Source: DMER64 sp964554535
GTDB lineage: Bacteria; Bacteroidota; Bacteroidia; Bacteroidales; UBA932
Direction: 5' to 3'
DNA length: 64,000 nucleotides
Assembly: GCA_964554535.1 (NCBI GenBank)
Contig: CAZKPB010000006.1
Coordinates: forward strand, 1 to 64,000
In this document: positions 1 to 8,373 of the stretch, in pieces
How the letters are laid out: each line of letters begins with the position of its first letter
Numbering within the stretch: the stretch's first letter is position 1
Program-made: the position numbers and the translations under genes
Notes under the pieces: generated by a model
Databases searched by the model: none
What the model saw: the letters and a program-made list of their open reading frames with translations, nothing else
Told to the model about the DNA's origin: nothing

Positions 1-2
1 CG

Positions 3-72
3 AATGACAATTCACAACGACCTCCCCTGCCGCCGGTGCTGCGCGGGGGCTGCTGTCGTCGGCGCGGGTGAA
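3..72. repeat. GC-rich intergenic direct repeat, copy A
   Basis: This 70-bp stretch aligns without gaps to positions 234-303; by eye 61 of 70 bases match, and a 34-base core (21-54 and 252-285) is identical. It is much richer in G and C than the sequence between the copies. No convincing gene covers it. It may continue a repeat family that lies to the left of the window. Confidence 0.85.
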
Positions 73-233
73 CCCACTACGCGAACAAAACCACTGAGAA
101 TCCCACGCACTTTTACAATAACCGTCCTGTGCAGGCAGCAATTACAGGAAACGCACCTGTACAAATGACATAGACACACAAAAAGAAATCCATACAAGAA
201 AAAGAATACTTTTGAGCGCCCAACCCGTTGGCA

Positions 234-303
234 AATGACCCTTCACAACAACCTCCCCTGCCGCCGGTGCTGCGCGGGGGCTGCTACCGCCGGCACGGGC
301 AAA
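234..303. repeat. GC-rich intergenic direct repeat, copy B
   Basis: Second copy of the 70-bp repeat at 3-72, offset by exactly 231 bases. Most differences are transitions in the right half. It stands just downstream of the OmpA-like gene terminator. The 160 bases between the copies hold no gene that I can support, so the whole of 1-320 appears non-coding apart from this repeat. Confidence 0.85.
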
Positions 304-317
304 ACCATAATAAAATA

Positions 318-347
318 AAAAAAGAGGGTGACAAAAAAGTCACCCTC
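318..347 (-). terminator. Rho-independent terminator of the OmpA-like gene
   Basis: A perfect 9-bp stem (324-332 with 339-347) closes a 6-base loop. Read on the minus strand, the stem is followed by a run of T residues. It starts 24 bases after the stop codon of the minus-strand OmpA-like gene, so it should end that transcript. Confidence 0.9.
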
Positions 348-371
348 CTTAAACAAAGACAAGCAGCCCGT

Positions 372-1061
372 TTATTTGGTTCCTGCCGCTTCCGCCTGAG
401 CCTCGGCCACCATCTTGGCATTGGGAAGAATGAACACTTCCACGCGACGGTTCTGCAGACGGCCTTCTACGGTGTTATTGTCGGCAATAGGTTCGTGAAT
501 ACCGTGTCCTTCGGTTTTCATACGTTCACCATTAACTCCCTGGAGGGTAATGAAATCGCGTACGCTGCGGGCCCGTTTTTCTGAAAGCATCTGATTATAT
601 TCCACAGTACCGGTAATGTCCGTATGTCCTACAATGAGGATATCGGTATCGGGGTTCTGGATAAGATTGGAACCAAAGTTGCGCAGAGCGGCTTTGGCAT
701 TATCCCCAATCGCAGTGGAATTGGTGGCAAACAGAATACCCGATTCAAAAGTAACCTTGATGGCTTCCCCGTTGTTTACGGTTTCTACAGAAGCTTCATC
801 AGGCAGAATGTCTTCCAGTTCCTGACGCTGTTTGTCCATATGACGGCCAATCAGCGTTCCGGCTACACCGCCCACTACGGCACCAATGGCGGTACCCAAG
901 GCCGTGTTTCCAGTAGCATAACCTACACCGGCACCGGCAGCCGCACCCGCAACCGTTCCAATACCGGCGCCCCAAGCCGTACTACGGCTGGCATTACCGC
1001 AACCGGTAAGTAATAATGATGCACAAAGGCATACAGCAACAATTGATTTAAAATTTTTCAT
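372..1061 (-). CDS. OmpA-family lipoprotein with glycine zipper
   Basis: A 229-residue outer-membrane lipoprotein that should anchor the outer membrane to peptidoglycan. The N terminus is a lipoprotein signal with lipobox LLTGC (Cys about 21). Residues about 30-78 are Gly/Ala-rich with glycine-zipper spacing, ending in IGRHMDKQ. Residues about 100-215 form an OmpA C-terminal domain with the peptidoglycan-binding pattern VGHTD, then LSEKRARSV and NRRVEV. This architecture is that of YiaD-like proteins. The gene lies 47 bp downstream of nfnB and has its own strong terminator. No clear TAnnTTTG promoter is seen in the gap, so it may be read from the operon in front. Confidence 0.9.
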   Translation of the reverse strand: MKNFKSIVAVCLCASLLLTGCGNASRSTAWGAGIGTVAGAAAGAGVGYATGNTALGTAIGAVVGGVAGTLIGRHMDKQRQELEDILPDEASVETVNNGEAIKVTFESGILFATNSTAIGDNAKAALRNFGSNLIQNPDTDILIVGHTDITGTVEYNQMLSEKRARSVRDFITLQGVNGERMKTEGHGIHEPIADNNTVEGRLQNRRVEVFILPNAKMVAEAQAEAAGTK

Positions 1062-1108
1062 TGTTTTTATAATTAAAGATTGCCTATTTTCAAACGCAAT
1101 ATAATCAA

Positions 1109-2494
1109 TTATTTGAAAAGATATTCCAATATGGATTTTGCAACCTCTCTTCCCGCTCCCATAGCCAGGATTACCGTCGCCGCCCCACTGACCACATCCC
1201 CTCCCGCAAAAACACCCTTACGGCTGGTAACCCCCTTGCCGTCCGCCACTATATTCTGCTTGCGCGTTACCTCCAGCCCCGGTGTAGTATTGGCAATCAA
1301 CGGATTGGCATCTGTTCCCAACGCAATGACCGCCACATCACACGGCACGTCAAACTCCGACCCGGGCACGGGCACGGGACTGCGACGCCCGCTCTTGTCC
1401 GGCTCTCCCAACTCCATACGCAGACAGCGCAAAGCCTTTACCCATCCGGAACCATTGTCAACCGCCTCAACCGGATTACACAACATCTGAAAGGCAATGC
1501 CCTCTTCCTTGGCGTGGTGCACTTCCTCGGCCCTGGCGGGCATTTCCTTTTCCGTACGCCTATAAACCACCGTCACCCGAGCGCCCAGACGCAACGCCGT
1601 ACGTGCCGCATCCATGGCCACATTGCCGCCTCCCACGACCGCCACACGCTGCCCCACATAAATGGGGGTGTCCGAGTCGCTGCGGTAAGCCGCCATCAAA
1701 TTATTGCGGGTCAAAAATTCATTGGCCGAGATCACTCCGTTCAGGTTCTCGCCCGGAATTCCCATAAATTTGGGCAGCCCGGCCCCGGAACCGATAAAAA
1801 CGGCATCAAAACCCTCTTTATCCAACAAATCGTCCACCGTCAACGTTTTGCCAATAATTACGTTACATTCTATGGTCACCCCCAGCCGGCGAACCTGATC
1901 CACCTCGGCCGCCACCACTTTTTCCTTGGGCAGACGGAACTCCGGGATACCGTACACCAGTACCCCTCCGGGTTTGTGCAGGGCCTCAAAAATAGTGACG
2001 GCACAACCGGCTTTAGCCAGGTCTGCGGCACAAGCCAGACCGGAAGGTCCCGAACCCACCACGGCCACCTTTTTTCCGTTGGATTTCACCCCGGCCGACA
2101 GCACGTCCACACCCTGTTCCCGGGCCCAATCGGCCACAAAACGTTCCAATTTGCCTATGGCTACCGGCTGTCCCTTTATGCCCAGCACGCACGCTCCTTC
2201 ACACTGCGTTTCCTGAGGGCAGACGCGCCCGCAGACGGCGGGTAGCAAGGAATCTTCCGCAATCAGGGCCGCCGCCCGGGCAAAATCACCGTCCTTGACA
2301 GCGGCAATAAAGTCCGGAATCTTGATGGATACCGGACACTGCCCCACACAACGCGGGTTCTTGCAGTGCAGGCAACGTTGCGCCTCGGCCTGTGCCTCGG
2401 CACTGTTGTAACCGTAGCATACCTCTTCAAAATTTGTGGCGCGCTGGACGGGGTCCTGTTCACGCACGGGGACACGGGGAAAGAACTTATTCAT
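1109..2494 (-). CDS. nfnB: NfnB / glutamate synthase small subunit-like NADPH oxidoreductase
   Basis: Large subunit of the NADH-dependent ferredoxin:NADP+ oxidoreductase (Nfn), a cytoplasmic flavin-based electron-bifurcating transhydrogenase; often annotated as GltD-like. With a start at 2494 it has 461 residues. Two N-terminal cysteine sets for [4Fe-4S] clusters are visible: C41, C44, C49, C53 and C88, C92, C98, C102. A GSGPSG FAD-binding loop lies near residue 142 and a GGGNVAMD NADPH-binding loop near 285. The longer reading frame from 2638 would run through nfnA, so I chose the ATG that begins MNKFFPR, which overlaps the nfnA stop by 8 bases and suggests translational coupling. The identification depends on its pairing with the PyrK-like subunit. 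Confidence 0.9.
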   Translation of the reverse strand: MNKFFPRVPVREQDPVQRATNFEEVCYGYNSAEAQAEAQRCLHCKNPRCVGQCPVSIKIPDFIAAVKDGDFARAAALIAEDSLLPAVCGRVCPQETQCEGACVLGIKGQPVAIGKLERFVADWAREQGVDVLSAGVKSNGKKVAVVGSGPSGLACAADLAKAGCAVTIFEALHKPGGVLVYGIPEFRLPKEKVVAAEVDQVRRLGVTIECNVIIGKTLTVDDLLDKEGFDAVFIGSGAGLPKFMGIPGENLNGVISANEFLTRNNLMAAYRSDSDTPIYVGQRVAVVGGGNVAMDAARTALRLGARVTVVYRRTEKEMPARAEEVHHAKEEGIAFQMLCNPVEAVDNGSGWVKALRCLRMELGEPDKSGRRSPVPVPGSEFDVPCDVAVIALGTDANPLIANTTPGLEVTRKQNIVADGKGVTSRKGVFAGGDVVSGAATVILAMGAGREVAKSILEYLFK

Positions 2495-3344
2495 TGTGAA
2501 TGTCAATTTTACATTTGTGATTGGCCTCTGCTTCCTGGTTGCGGTACAGCCCCTGCCGACGTAGCGCCTCATCAAAGTCCACCTGATAGGCGTCAAACTC
2601 GGGACCGTCCACGCAGGCAAAACGAGTCTTGCCGGCAATGCTCACGCGGCAGGCACCGCACATTCCCGTACCGTCCACCATCAACGTGTTAAGACTCACT
2701 ATTAAGGGCAAGCCGTACGGTTTGGCGGCCAAAGTCACAAATTTCATCATAATCAGAGGACCTATGGCCACCGCCTGGTCGTACACGTTGCCGTTGTCCA
2801 GCAACGCTTTCATCCGGTCCGTAACCAATCCCTTGAAGCCGTACGAACCATCATCGGTACAGATATACAGATGGGTGCAAACTTCACGCATCTGCGCCTC
2901 CATAATGACTAAATCCTTTGTCTTGGCGCCCAGAATCACAGAGACTTCCGCCCCGTGCGCATGCAGGTATTTGGCCTGAGGATACACGGGAGCCGTTCCC
3001 AATCCGCCGGCAATGAACAGGTATTTTTTGCCCCGCAACGCTTCCACCGGCTCTTTCATGAATTCCGAGGGCAAGCCCAGCGGACCGGCAAAATCTTCAA
3101 AGGCATCACCCTTGCGCAGGGCGCATATCTTGCGCGAGGATACACCCACGGCCTGAGTTACTACCGTAACGGTCCCGGCTTCGGAGTCAAAATCGCATAC
3201 GGTCAAGGGAATCCGTTCTCCATTGGGGTCGGTGCGCAAAATGATGAATTGACCGGGTTGGGCGGATAGGGCCACACGCGGGGCTTGTACCACCGTCCGG
3301 CAGATATTGGGAGCTAAAAACTGAGTTTCAAGAATCGGATACAT
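2487..3344 (-). CDS. nfnA: NfnA / PyrK-like FAD and [2Fe-2S] subunit
   Basis: Small subunit of the Nfn (SudAB-type) transhydrogenase, related to ferredoxin-NADP reductase and to the PyrK electron-transfer subunit of dihydroorotate dehydrogenase. It has 285 residues. The FAD-binding motif RIPLTV lies near 45-50, an NAD-binding stretch IAGGLGTAP near 111-119, and the C-terminal cluster site D224, C229, C232, C244 matches the Asp plus three Cys [2Fe-2S] ligation known for NfnA. It starts only 6 bp after the HMA protein gene stops, so nfnAB may be transcribed with the metal cassette. PyrK is the alternative, but no pyrD is adjacent, whereas nfnB is. Confidence 0.88.
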   Translation of the reverse strand: MYPILETQFLAPNICRTVVQAPRVALSAQPGQFIILRTDPNGERIPLTVCDFDSEAGTVTVVTQAVGVSSRKICALRKGDAFEDFAGPLGLPSEFMKEPVEALRGKKYLFIAGGLGTAPVYPQAKYLHAHGAEVSVILGAKTKDLVIMEAQMREVCTHLYICTDDGSYGFKGLVTDRMKALLDNGNVYDQAVAIGPLIMMKFVTLAAKPYGLPLIVSLNTLMVDGTGMCGACRVSIAGKTRFACVDGPEFDAYQVDFDEALRRQGLYRNQEAEANHKCKIDIHNE

Positions 3345-3350
3345 AAAATA

Positions 3351-3683
3351 TTATTGTTTGGTGGCTTCCGGTATAATTTCTTCGGCCGAATAGCCTATTT
3401 TTTCAATGGCTTTCTGCAGTTTGGCCTTGTCGGTCTTGTCGCTCCGGTACTGCACCCATACCGTTTTTTTGGCCACGTCCACCTTCATATCTTTAATGCC
3501 TTTCTCAAAAGGCAGTTGGCCCTGTATTTTTTGGGCGCAATTATCACAATCCAGATTGGTCAGGAAGGTAACTTCTTCCAGATTATGGGTGTTCTTTTTG
3601 TTTTGAGCAGTAGCTGCAAATGAAGTGGAAAGGACAATTCCGGCCAACAGGCCAAGCGTCAGAAAGAGTTTTGTGTGTTTCAT
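3351..3683 (-). CDS. Secreted heavy-metal-associated (HMA) domain protein
   Basis: A 110-residue protein with a Sec signal peptide (cleavage likely near ATAQ, residue 27) and one HMA-type ferredoxin-fold domain. The metal motif is DCDNC (C46 and C49), equivalent to the MxCxxC of copper chaperones but without the preceding Met. It probably binds Cu(I) or another soft metal in the periplasm. It lies 25 bp downstream of a TonB receptor and 6 bp upstream of nfnA. Copper is an inference from the motif and neighbours; zinc or mercury cannot be excluded. Confidence 0.85.
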   Translation of the reverse strand: MKHTKLFLTLGLLAGIVLSTSFAATAQNKKNTHNLEEVTFLTNLDCDNCAQKIQGQLPFEKGIKDMKVDVAKKTVWVQYRSDKTDKAKLQKAIEKIGYSAEEIIPEATKQ

Positions 3684-3708
3684 AAATATTATGTGGTAAA
3701 ATTAATTA

Positions 3709-6036
3709 TTATTTCCATAGCGTCAAACGCAAGCCGGCGTAGAGTTTGATGCCCATAAGCGGGCCCCAGACGGCCGTAGCGTTGAATTGCGGGGAGTTAG
3801 GATTTTCTGCACTCAAAATGGGATAAGGCTGCGTGTAATTGAGCAGGTTTTCCGCCCCCACATATACATCCACCCCTTTGAACTTGCGGGTTACCTGCGC
3901 GTAAAGCATGGGATAGATCGGCGAGTAACCGTCTTCAGACGCCACTTCCTTTACCTGAGAATATGCCAGCGCATATGCCGGAATCCGTGCCGGACCGTTC
4001 AACTGGGCCGTAAAATCAAAAGTCCAGATATTCATATTGGTGGCATACTGCAAATTCAACACGCCTTTGTATTTGGCGGTTAAAGGACGGTCCATCAATC
4101 CCTGTCCTTTAAGCGTCACTTTTGAATCATTGTACCGGAAAGTCGCCAGTACGGTAAATCCCTTGAAAGGCATCACGGTGAAATCCGCCTGGTACGTATT
4201 GGTAAACGAACGTCCGTCCAGGTTGTAGAACCATACGGACGGCAGAGGGTCTTTCCACATATACTCTTGGTCCACAATTATTTGCTTTTGAAAATCAGTC
4301 CGGAAATAATCCACACTCACCGACGCGTTCCGGTCATAACCCCAGGGCAATGTACCCGTAAGGTTAAGCCCGTACGTCCAAGCGGCTTCCTGTTGCAGAT
4401 GAGCGGCAAAATCCACCCGCCGTCCGGTGGACAATACCCCGATATTGTCTGCCAGCAAATTGGGAGACCGGTAGCCTTTTCCGGCCGAGGCCCTGAATAT
4501 CAGTTGGGGCAAAAAGTCATATTTCACATTGACCTTGGGAGTATACATCCAGCCGTACAAGGTATTGTAGTCCACCCGCATACCTGCCATAATCATCACT
4601 TTGTCGGGTATTTGGAAAGTATATTCGGCATAGGAGCCATACACACTTTCGCGCCGCCCCAGGTCGTACGGGCGGGTATAGCCCGGACCCCAGGCGTCCT
4701 TAAATTCCTCCTTGTAAAAATCAAGTTGGGCCGCCACTCCTGCGGTAACTCTATGCCATTTGCCCACAGAAGACATAAAAACAACGTTGGCAAACAGGTT
4801 CTGCTGGCCGGCATTGTAATCTTTCCGTCCAAAATAGGCGTCCTGCTGATGAAGTGTATAATCCAGCACCATGGCAATATTGGGGTCCACATGATTGGCC
4901 TCTGCTAAAACTTCACACCGGGCGTCGTGACGCGTAAGGGGAATACCCAGTTTTACGTACCCGTTGATTCCCTTGTTGAGAATATTGGAGCCCCATAAAG
5001 CCGCCGTGCGCTCCTGCGAGGGTTTCACCCAGTCGTAACCGGTCTGTCCGGAACGCCGGTCTTCATACAGAGCCCGGTAGCCCACGCGTAGCTGAACTCC
5101 GCCCGGAGCGGCATACAGCCAGCGGTTGGCAAAATTGTACTGAGCGGTGAGCGGCTCGTCCAGAAAACCGTCCTTATTCATGTCATGTTTGGCCGGGTCG
5201 GTAGAAAAATGACCCAGCAACACCGTGCTCCAGCGGTCGTTCAGTTGCAGGGATGACGCCACGTTGGCCTCGGCCCGTAACCTCTGGCTCAGGAAAAGGT
5301 TCACGTACAAAGGCATTTCGGCAGTGGGCTTGCGATATTCCATGTTGATTTGACCGGTAATGGCCTCATAGCCGTTTACCACGGACCCGCTGCCCTTGGC
5401 AATCTGAATGCTTTCCAGCCACTGGCCGGGGACGTATGTCAGTCCAAAGGGTGCCAGAATGCCGCGCATGGCGGGACGGTTCTCGTCCAGCATCTGCGTG
5501 TAATTGCCGTTCAATCCCAACAGGCGGATCTGCCGGGCTCCGGTCACCGCATCGGAATACCCCACGGTCACACTGGCCGAGTTTTCAAAACTCTCGGCCA
5601 AATTGCAGCAAGCCATTTTGCACAGGCCGGCGACGCTGATGACCTCGGTCTTGATAGTAGCGGTTTTGGAGATGAAGTTGCCCTGTTGGCGACCCGTCAC
5701 CGTGACGGCATCCAGATTGGACGCCTGCGGAATCAATAGAAAATTTACGTCTTTAACGTCCTTTTCTACCGTCAGGGTATCGTTCTGATAACCCATGAAC
5801 GCAGCTACCAGAGAACCGTTGTCGGATTTATTTTTGGGAAGGCTGAACATGCCGTCCGCATCCGTGTAAACCAGTCGGTCGGGACTGCCCGCGACCACAC
5901 TCCAATATACAGCGGCTCCGACTGCGGGATTTTGTGCGCCGTTTTCTTCTACAATGTACACGTGCCCTTTCAGATTTTGGGCGGTAGCCGGAAGTACCAT
6001 GACTGCCCATATAATTAAGAATACTATCTTTTTCAT
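3709..6036 (-). CDS. TonB-dependent receptor, probably metal-related
   Basis: A 775-residue outer-membrane receptor. After a signal peptide (cleavage near ATAQ) there is a carboxypeptidase-like regulatory domain (about 20-110), then a plug domain carrying ARQIRLLGLNG, a GSGSVVNGYEAITGQINM stretch typical of plug ends, and a C-terminal 22-strand barrel ending in an aromatic-rich beta signal (last residues LYAGLRLTLWK). It should import a substrate, using TonB energy. Its placement between an HMA protein and a His/Cys-rich protein points to a metal or metal complex. CNLAESF near the plug start contains two nearby Cys (MACCNL), unusual in this class but common in this metal-linked subfamily as far as I recall. 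Confidence 0.88.
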   Translation of the reverse strand: MKKIVFLIIWAVMVLPATAQNLKGHVYIVEENGAQNPAVGAAVYWSVVAGSPDRLVYTDADGMFSLPKNKSDNGSLVAAFMGYQNDTLTVEKDVKDVNFLLIPQASNLDAVTVTGRQQGNFISKTATIKTEVISVAGLCKMACCNLAESFENSASVTVGYSDAVTGARQIRLLGLNGNYTQMLDENRPAMRGILAPFGLTYVPGQWLESIQIAKGSGSVVNGYEAITGQINMEYRKPTAEMPLYVNLFLSQRLRAEANVASSLQLNDRWSTVLLGHFSTDPAKHDMNKDGFLDEPLTAQYNFANRWLYAAPGGVQLRVGYRALYEDRRSGQTGYDWVKPSQERTAALWGSNILNKGINGYVKLGIPLTRHDARCEVLAEANHVDPNIAMVLDYTLHQQDAYFGRKDYNAGQQNLFANVVFMSSVGKWHRVTAGVAAQLDFYKEEFKDAWGPGYTRPYDLGRRESVYGSYAEYTFQIPDKVMIMAGMRVDYNTLYGWMYTPKVNVKYDFLPQLIFRASAGKGYRSPNLLADNIGVLSTGRRVDFAAHLQQEAAWTYGLNLTGTLPWGYDRNASVSVDYFRTDFQKQIIVDQEYMWKDPLPSVWFYNLDGRSFTNTYQADFTVMPFKGFTVLATFRYNDSKVTLKGQGLMDRPLTAKYKGVLNLQYATNMNIWTFDFTAQLNGPARIPAYALAYSQVKEVASEDGYSPIYPMLYAQVTRKFKGVDVYVGAENLLNYTQPYPILSAENPNSPQFNATAVWGPLMGIKLYAGLRLTLWK

Positions 6037-6072
6037 TTGTTTGCGATTAATAACAGAGAATACAACTAAAGT

Positions 6073-6101
6073 TTACGTCCCTGCTTTGAACAGGGCCGTA
6101 A
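6073..6101. promoter_or_regulatory. Hyphenated 11-bp inverted repeat
   Basis: Arms 6073-6083 and 6091-6101 pair over 11 bp with a single mismatch around a 7-base spacer. It lies between the HYC_CC_PP-like gene stop and the TonB receptor start, in the direction of transcription. There is no T-run on the minus strand, so a simple terminator is unlikely; an operator or an mRNA processing or stabilising hairpin is more plausible. Confidence 0.6.
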
Positions 6102-6117
6102 CAAAAGCGCATTGACG

Positions 6118-6549
6118 TTACAATCGCAGGGAAACACAGGCACCTTGCGGCGCCCGGGACGCATCGCCGTCCAGACAGGGCGGCAGAGGAAGGGAATAGA
6201 GGCTGTTGATACCCTCCGGGCAGTAGAGCGACCCTTCGGTGAGGCTACAATATAACCGGGCCATATCCGTCACCGAAGCCGGAGGCGTCACAACGGTGTG
6301 ACCGGCAGTTGACGGGGCGTCCACTACGTACACTTTTGTATTACAGCAGGAGGCATCGTGATGATGCGGGTGCCCGCATTCACAAACGCCATTGTGATGA
6401 TGGGTGTGCGAGCAGGGATTTTCTCCCACCAGCAGCAGTATCTTTGTGGTACGGTCCGTACTGCATTGATGTATACCAAAACCCATGGTGCTTACCGTAT
6501 AGACACACAAAAGGATGATGGGAAAGGCTATGTGCAGTACTTTTTTCAT
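6118..6549 (-). CDS. HYC_CC_PP-like His/Cys-rich secreted protein
   Basis: A 143-residue protein with an N-terminal hydrophobic signal or anchor (residues 4-22). It resembles the small Bacteroidota family named HYC_CC_PP: a GIHQC motif (C29), a CC pair (C68, C69) and a C-terminal LPPC. Between them residues 46-69 are rich in His and Cys (SHTHHHNG, GHPHHHD), which looks like a soft-metal binding site. I start at 6549 (MKKVLH) because the longer frame from 6777 would run into sppA on the other strand and lacks a signal. It is first in the metal cassette, 81 bp ahead of the TonB receptor. Function unknown; a role in copper handling is inferred. Confidence 0.75.
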   Translation of the reverse strand: MKKVLHIAFPIILLCVYTVSTMGFGIHQCSTDRTTKILLLVGENPCSHTHHHNGVCECGHPHHHDASCCNTKVYVVDAPSTAGHTVVTPPASVTDMARLYCSLTEGSLYCPEGINSLYSLPLPPCLDGDASRAPQGACVSLRL

Positions 6550-6559
6550 TTTCAACCGA

Positions 6560-6567
6560 CAAAGGTA
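6560..6567 (-). promoter_or_regulatory. Putative -7 box (TACCTTTG) for the metal cassette
   Basis: Matches the Bacteroidota TAnnTTTG box on the minus strand, ending 10 bp before the ATG at 6549, which implies a very short leader. No good -33 element is visible. Confidence 0.5.
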
Positions 6568-6591
6568 GAAATTTTTTGAAAACGTTTTTAG

Positions 6592-6599
6592 TACATTTG
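6592..6599 (+). promoter_or_regulatory. Putative -7 box (TACATTTG) for sppA
   Basis: Exact TAnnTTTG match 28 bp upstream of the sppA ATG. The nearest TTTG upstream (6575-6578) is only 13 bp away, shorter than the usual 19-21 bp, so the -33 element is uncertain. Confidence 0.55.
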
Positions 6600-6627
6600 T
6601 AAACGGAACATATTTATACTTGCTATA

Positions 6628-8373
6628 ATGAAAGACTTTCTCAAAATGTTGGCAGCGGTCATAGTAGGCACCGCATTGGTGATTTTTGTGGCAGGCGTCC
6701 TTCTGATAGGCGTGGTTACCAGTCTGGCATCCATGGGATTGGGAACGCGAACCACTCCCACTTCGGTGGCACAGCACACCGTACTGGTTATGGGCTTTGA
6801 AAACGGCATTGCCACTCAGGACAGTGACAAGCCATTGACCGGATATGCTCCTGATTTTCTAAAGATTACCAAAGGAGGCACCGGACTGCTGTCTCTGGTA
6901 CGAGCCATAGAGTTTGCCGCCACCGACCCGGCCATCACCATGATCTACCTGCGTCCGCAATACCTCAACGCCCAGATTACCCACATAGAAGAAATCCGGA
7001 ACGCACTCCAGGTCTTCCGTCAAAGCGGCAAACCCATTATCTGCTATGCCGACACCTACACACAGGCCGCCTACTATCTGGCCACTGTGGCAGACAAGGT
7101 CATCCTTAATCCGCTGGGCAATATGCAACTGCAGGGACTAAGTCTGGACGTGCTGTATTACAAGGACCTGTTTGATAAAGTGGGCATACAGGCCCAGGTT
7201 ATCCGCCACGGAAGCTATAAAAGCGGAGGAGAAAATTATGTACTGTCCCAGATGTCACCGCAGGAACGTTCCCAAACCGCCGATATGCTCCAAAGCACTT
7301 GGCAATACGTGGCCGGACAGATAGCCGCCGCCCGCCACCTGGACATCCCGGATGTGGAAGCCGCCTGCGCCCGCCTGCTGCTTACTCCGGCCGAGGCCCA
7401 TAAAGGCGGTTTTGTGGACGAAATCTGGTACAAAGACCAGCTGCTTGACTATATGTGCAACCTGTGCGACGTGAAAAATGAAAAACAGATACGGTCCGTT
7501 TCCCTTGACGACTACGCGGCCATTGCCTCTTTAAAAACCATCCATCGCAGCAAAAATAAAATAGCCCTGGTATATGCCACCGGAGAAATCCGTCTGGGCA
7601 GCGGACAAAACGGCATCTGGTCGGAAGACCTAAGCCGACAACTGCGTCTCTACGGGCAGGACAGCACCATCAAGGCGGTGGTACTGCGCGTGGACTCTCC
7701 GGGGGGAGACCCTTTGGCGGCCGAGGTAATCCGCCGCGACCTGGAACAACTGGCCCATCGCAAACCGCTGGTGGTCACTTTTGGAGACCTTGCCGCATCG
7801 GGCGGCTACTGGATAGCTTCGCCCGCCAGAGTCATCCTGACCCATCCGCAGACCATTGCCGGTTCCATTGGCGTCTACAGCCTGTTTTTCAGCGGAGAAC
7901 AAGCCCTGCGCCGGACATTGCACGTGACTCCGGAAAACGTGAGCACGCATCCAAACAGCCAATTTCCGTCCTACTTCAGGGCTCTGACCGCGGACCAGCA
8001 GGCCCGGATGCAGCAACAGGTGGACAGCACGTATCAGTATTTTCTGGAGATTGTTTCCCGGGGACGTCACTTGACCCTTGCCCGGACGGATTCACTGGCC
8101 CAGGGACACACCTGGTCCGGAATACAGGCTCTGGAACTGCAACTGGCAGACCGTACGGGAGGCCTCACCGATGCCCTGGCCCAGGCCGCCTCTCTGGCAA
8201 ATCTGACCGACTACCAGCTGATTGAATACCCCCAACCGCTCAGTTTCCTGCAAACCCTCCTGTCCACAGGGTTGCAAGACGCATTGTATCAAAGCAATAT
8301 TAGTGAATTGATGAATATTCTGGAAAGCCGGCAAGGCCTCAGAGCAGACGTACCTTACAGATTCGAGTTGTAG
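6628..8373 (+). CDS. sppA: Signal peptide peptidase SppA, 67K type
   Basis: Membrane-bound serine protease (family S49) that degrades signal peptides left after secretion. It has 581 residues, the size of the long two-domain SppA. One transmembrane segment spans about 9-35. The Lys/Ser dyad is visible as GSYKSGG (K198) in the first domain and LAASGGYW (S391) in the second. Its last 35 bases overlap the 3' end of the convergent tilS gene. It is the only gene on this strand here, with its own promoter at 6592-6599. Confidence 0.95.
   Translation: MKDFLKMLAAVIVGTALVIFVAGVLLIGVVTSLASMGLGTRTTPTSVAQHTVLVMGFENGIATQDSDKPLTGYAPDFLKITKGGTGLLSLVRAIEFAATDPAITMIYLRPQYLNAQITHIEEIRNALQVFRQSGKPIICYADTYTQAAYYLATVADKVILNPLGNMQLQGLSLDVLYYKDLFDKVGIQAQVIRHGSYKSGGENYVLSQMSPQERSQTADMLQSTWQYVAGQIAAARHLDIPDVEAACARLLLTPAEAHKGGFVDEIWYKDQLLDYMCNLCDVKNEKQIRSVSLDDYAAIASLKTIHRSKNKIALVYATGEIRLGSGQNGIWSEDLSRQLRLYGQDSTIKAVVLRVDSPGGDPLAAEVIRRDLEQLAHRKPLVVTFGDLAASGGYWIASPARVILTHPQTIAGSIGVYSLFFSGEQALRRTLHVTPENVSTHPNSQFPSYFRALTADQQARMQQQVDSTYQYFLEIVSRGRHLTLARTDSLAQGHTWSGIQALELQLADRTGGLTDALAQAASLANLTDYQLIEYPQPLSFLQTLLSTGLQDALYQSNISELMNILESRQGLRADVPYRFEL

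Noticed and set aside
12..197. 61-residue minus-strand open frame over repeat copy A
   Set aside because: It covers half of the repeat, has no signal, family pattern or ribosome site, and its composition (many Cys, Arg) looks like chance translation.
3..303. Possible CRISPR array in the left-edge repeats
   Set aside because: Only two imperfect 70-bp copies with one 161-bp gap, and no cas gene in the window. Unit and spacer sizes do not fit CRISPR.
2495..2638. N-terminal extension of NfnB to 2638
   Set aside because: Those 48 residues lie within nfnA, have no ribosome site and do not resemble the family start, which begins near MNKFFPR.
6550..6777. N-terminal extension of the HYC-like protein to 6777
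   Set aside because: It would run antisense into the sppA coding region and put a His/Cys-rich chance sequence in front of a good signal peptide.
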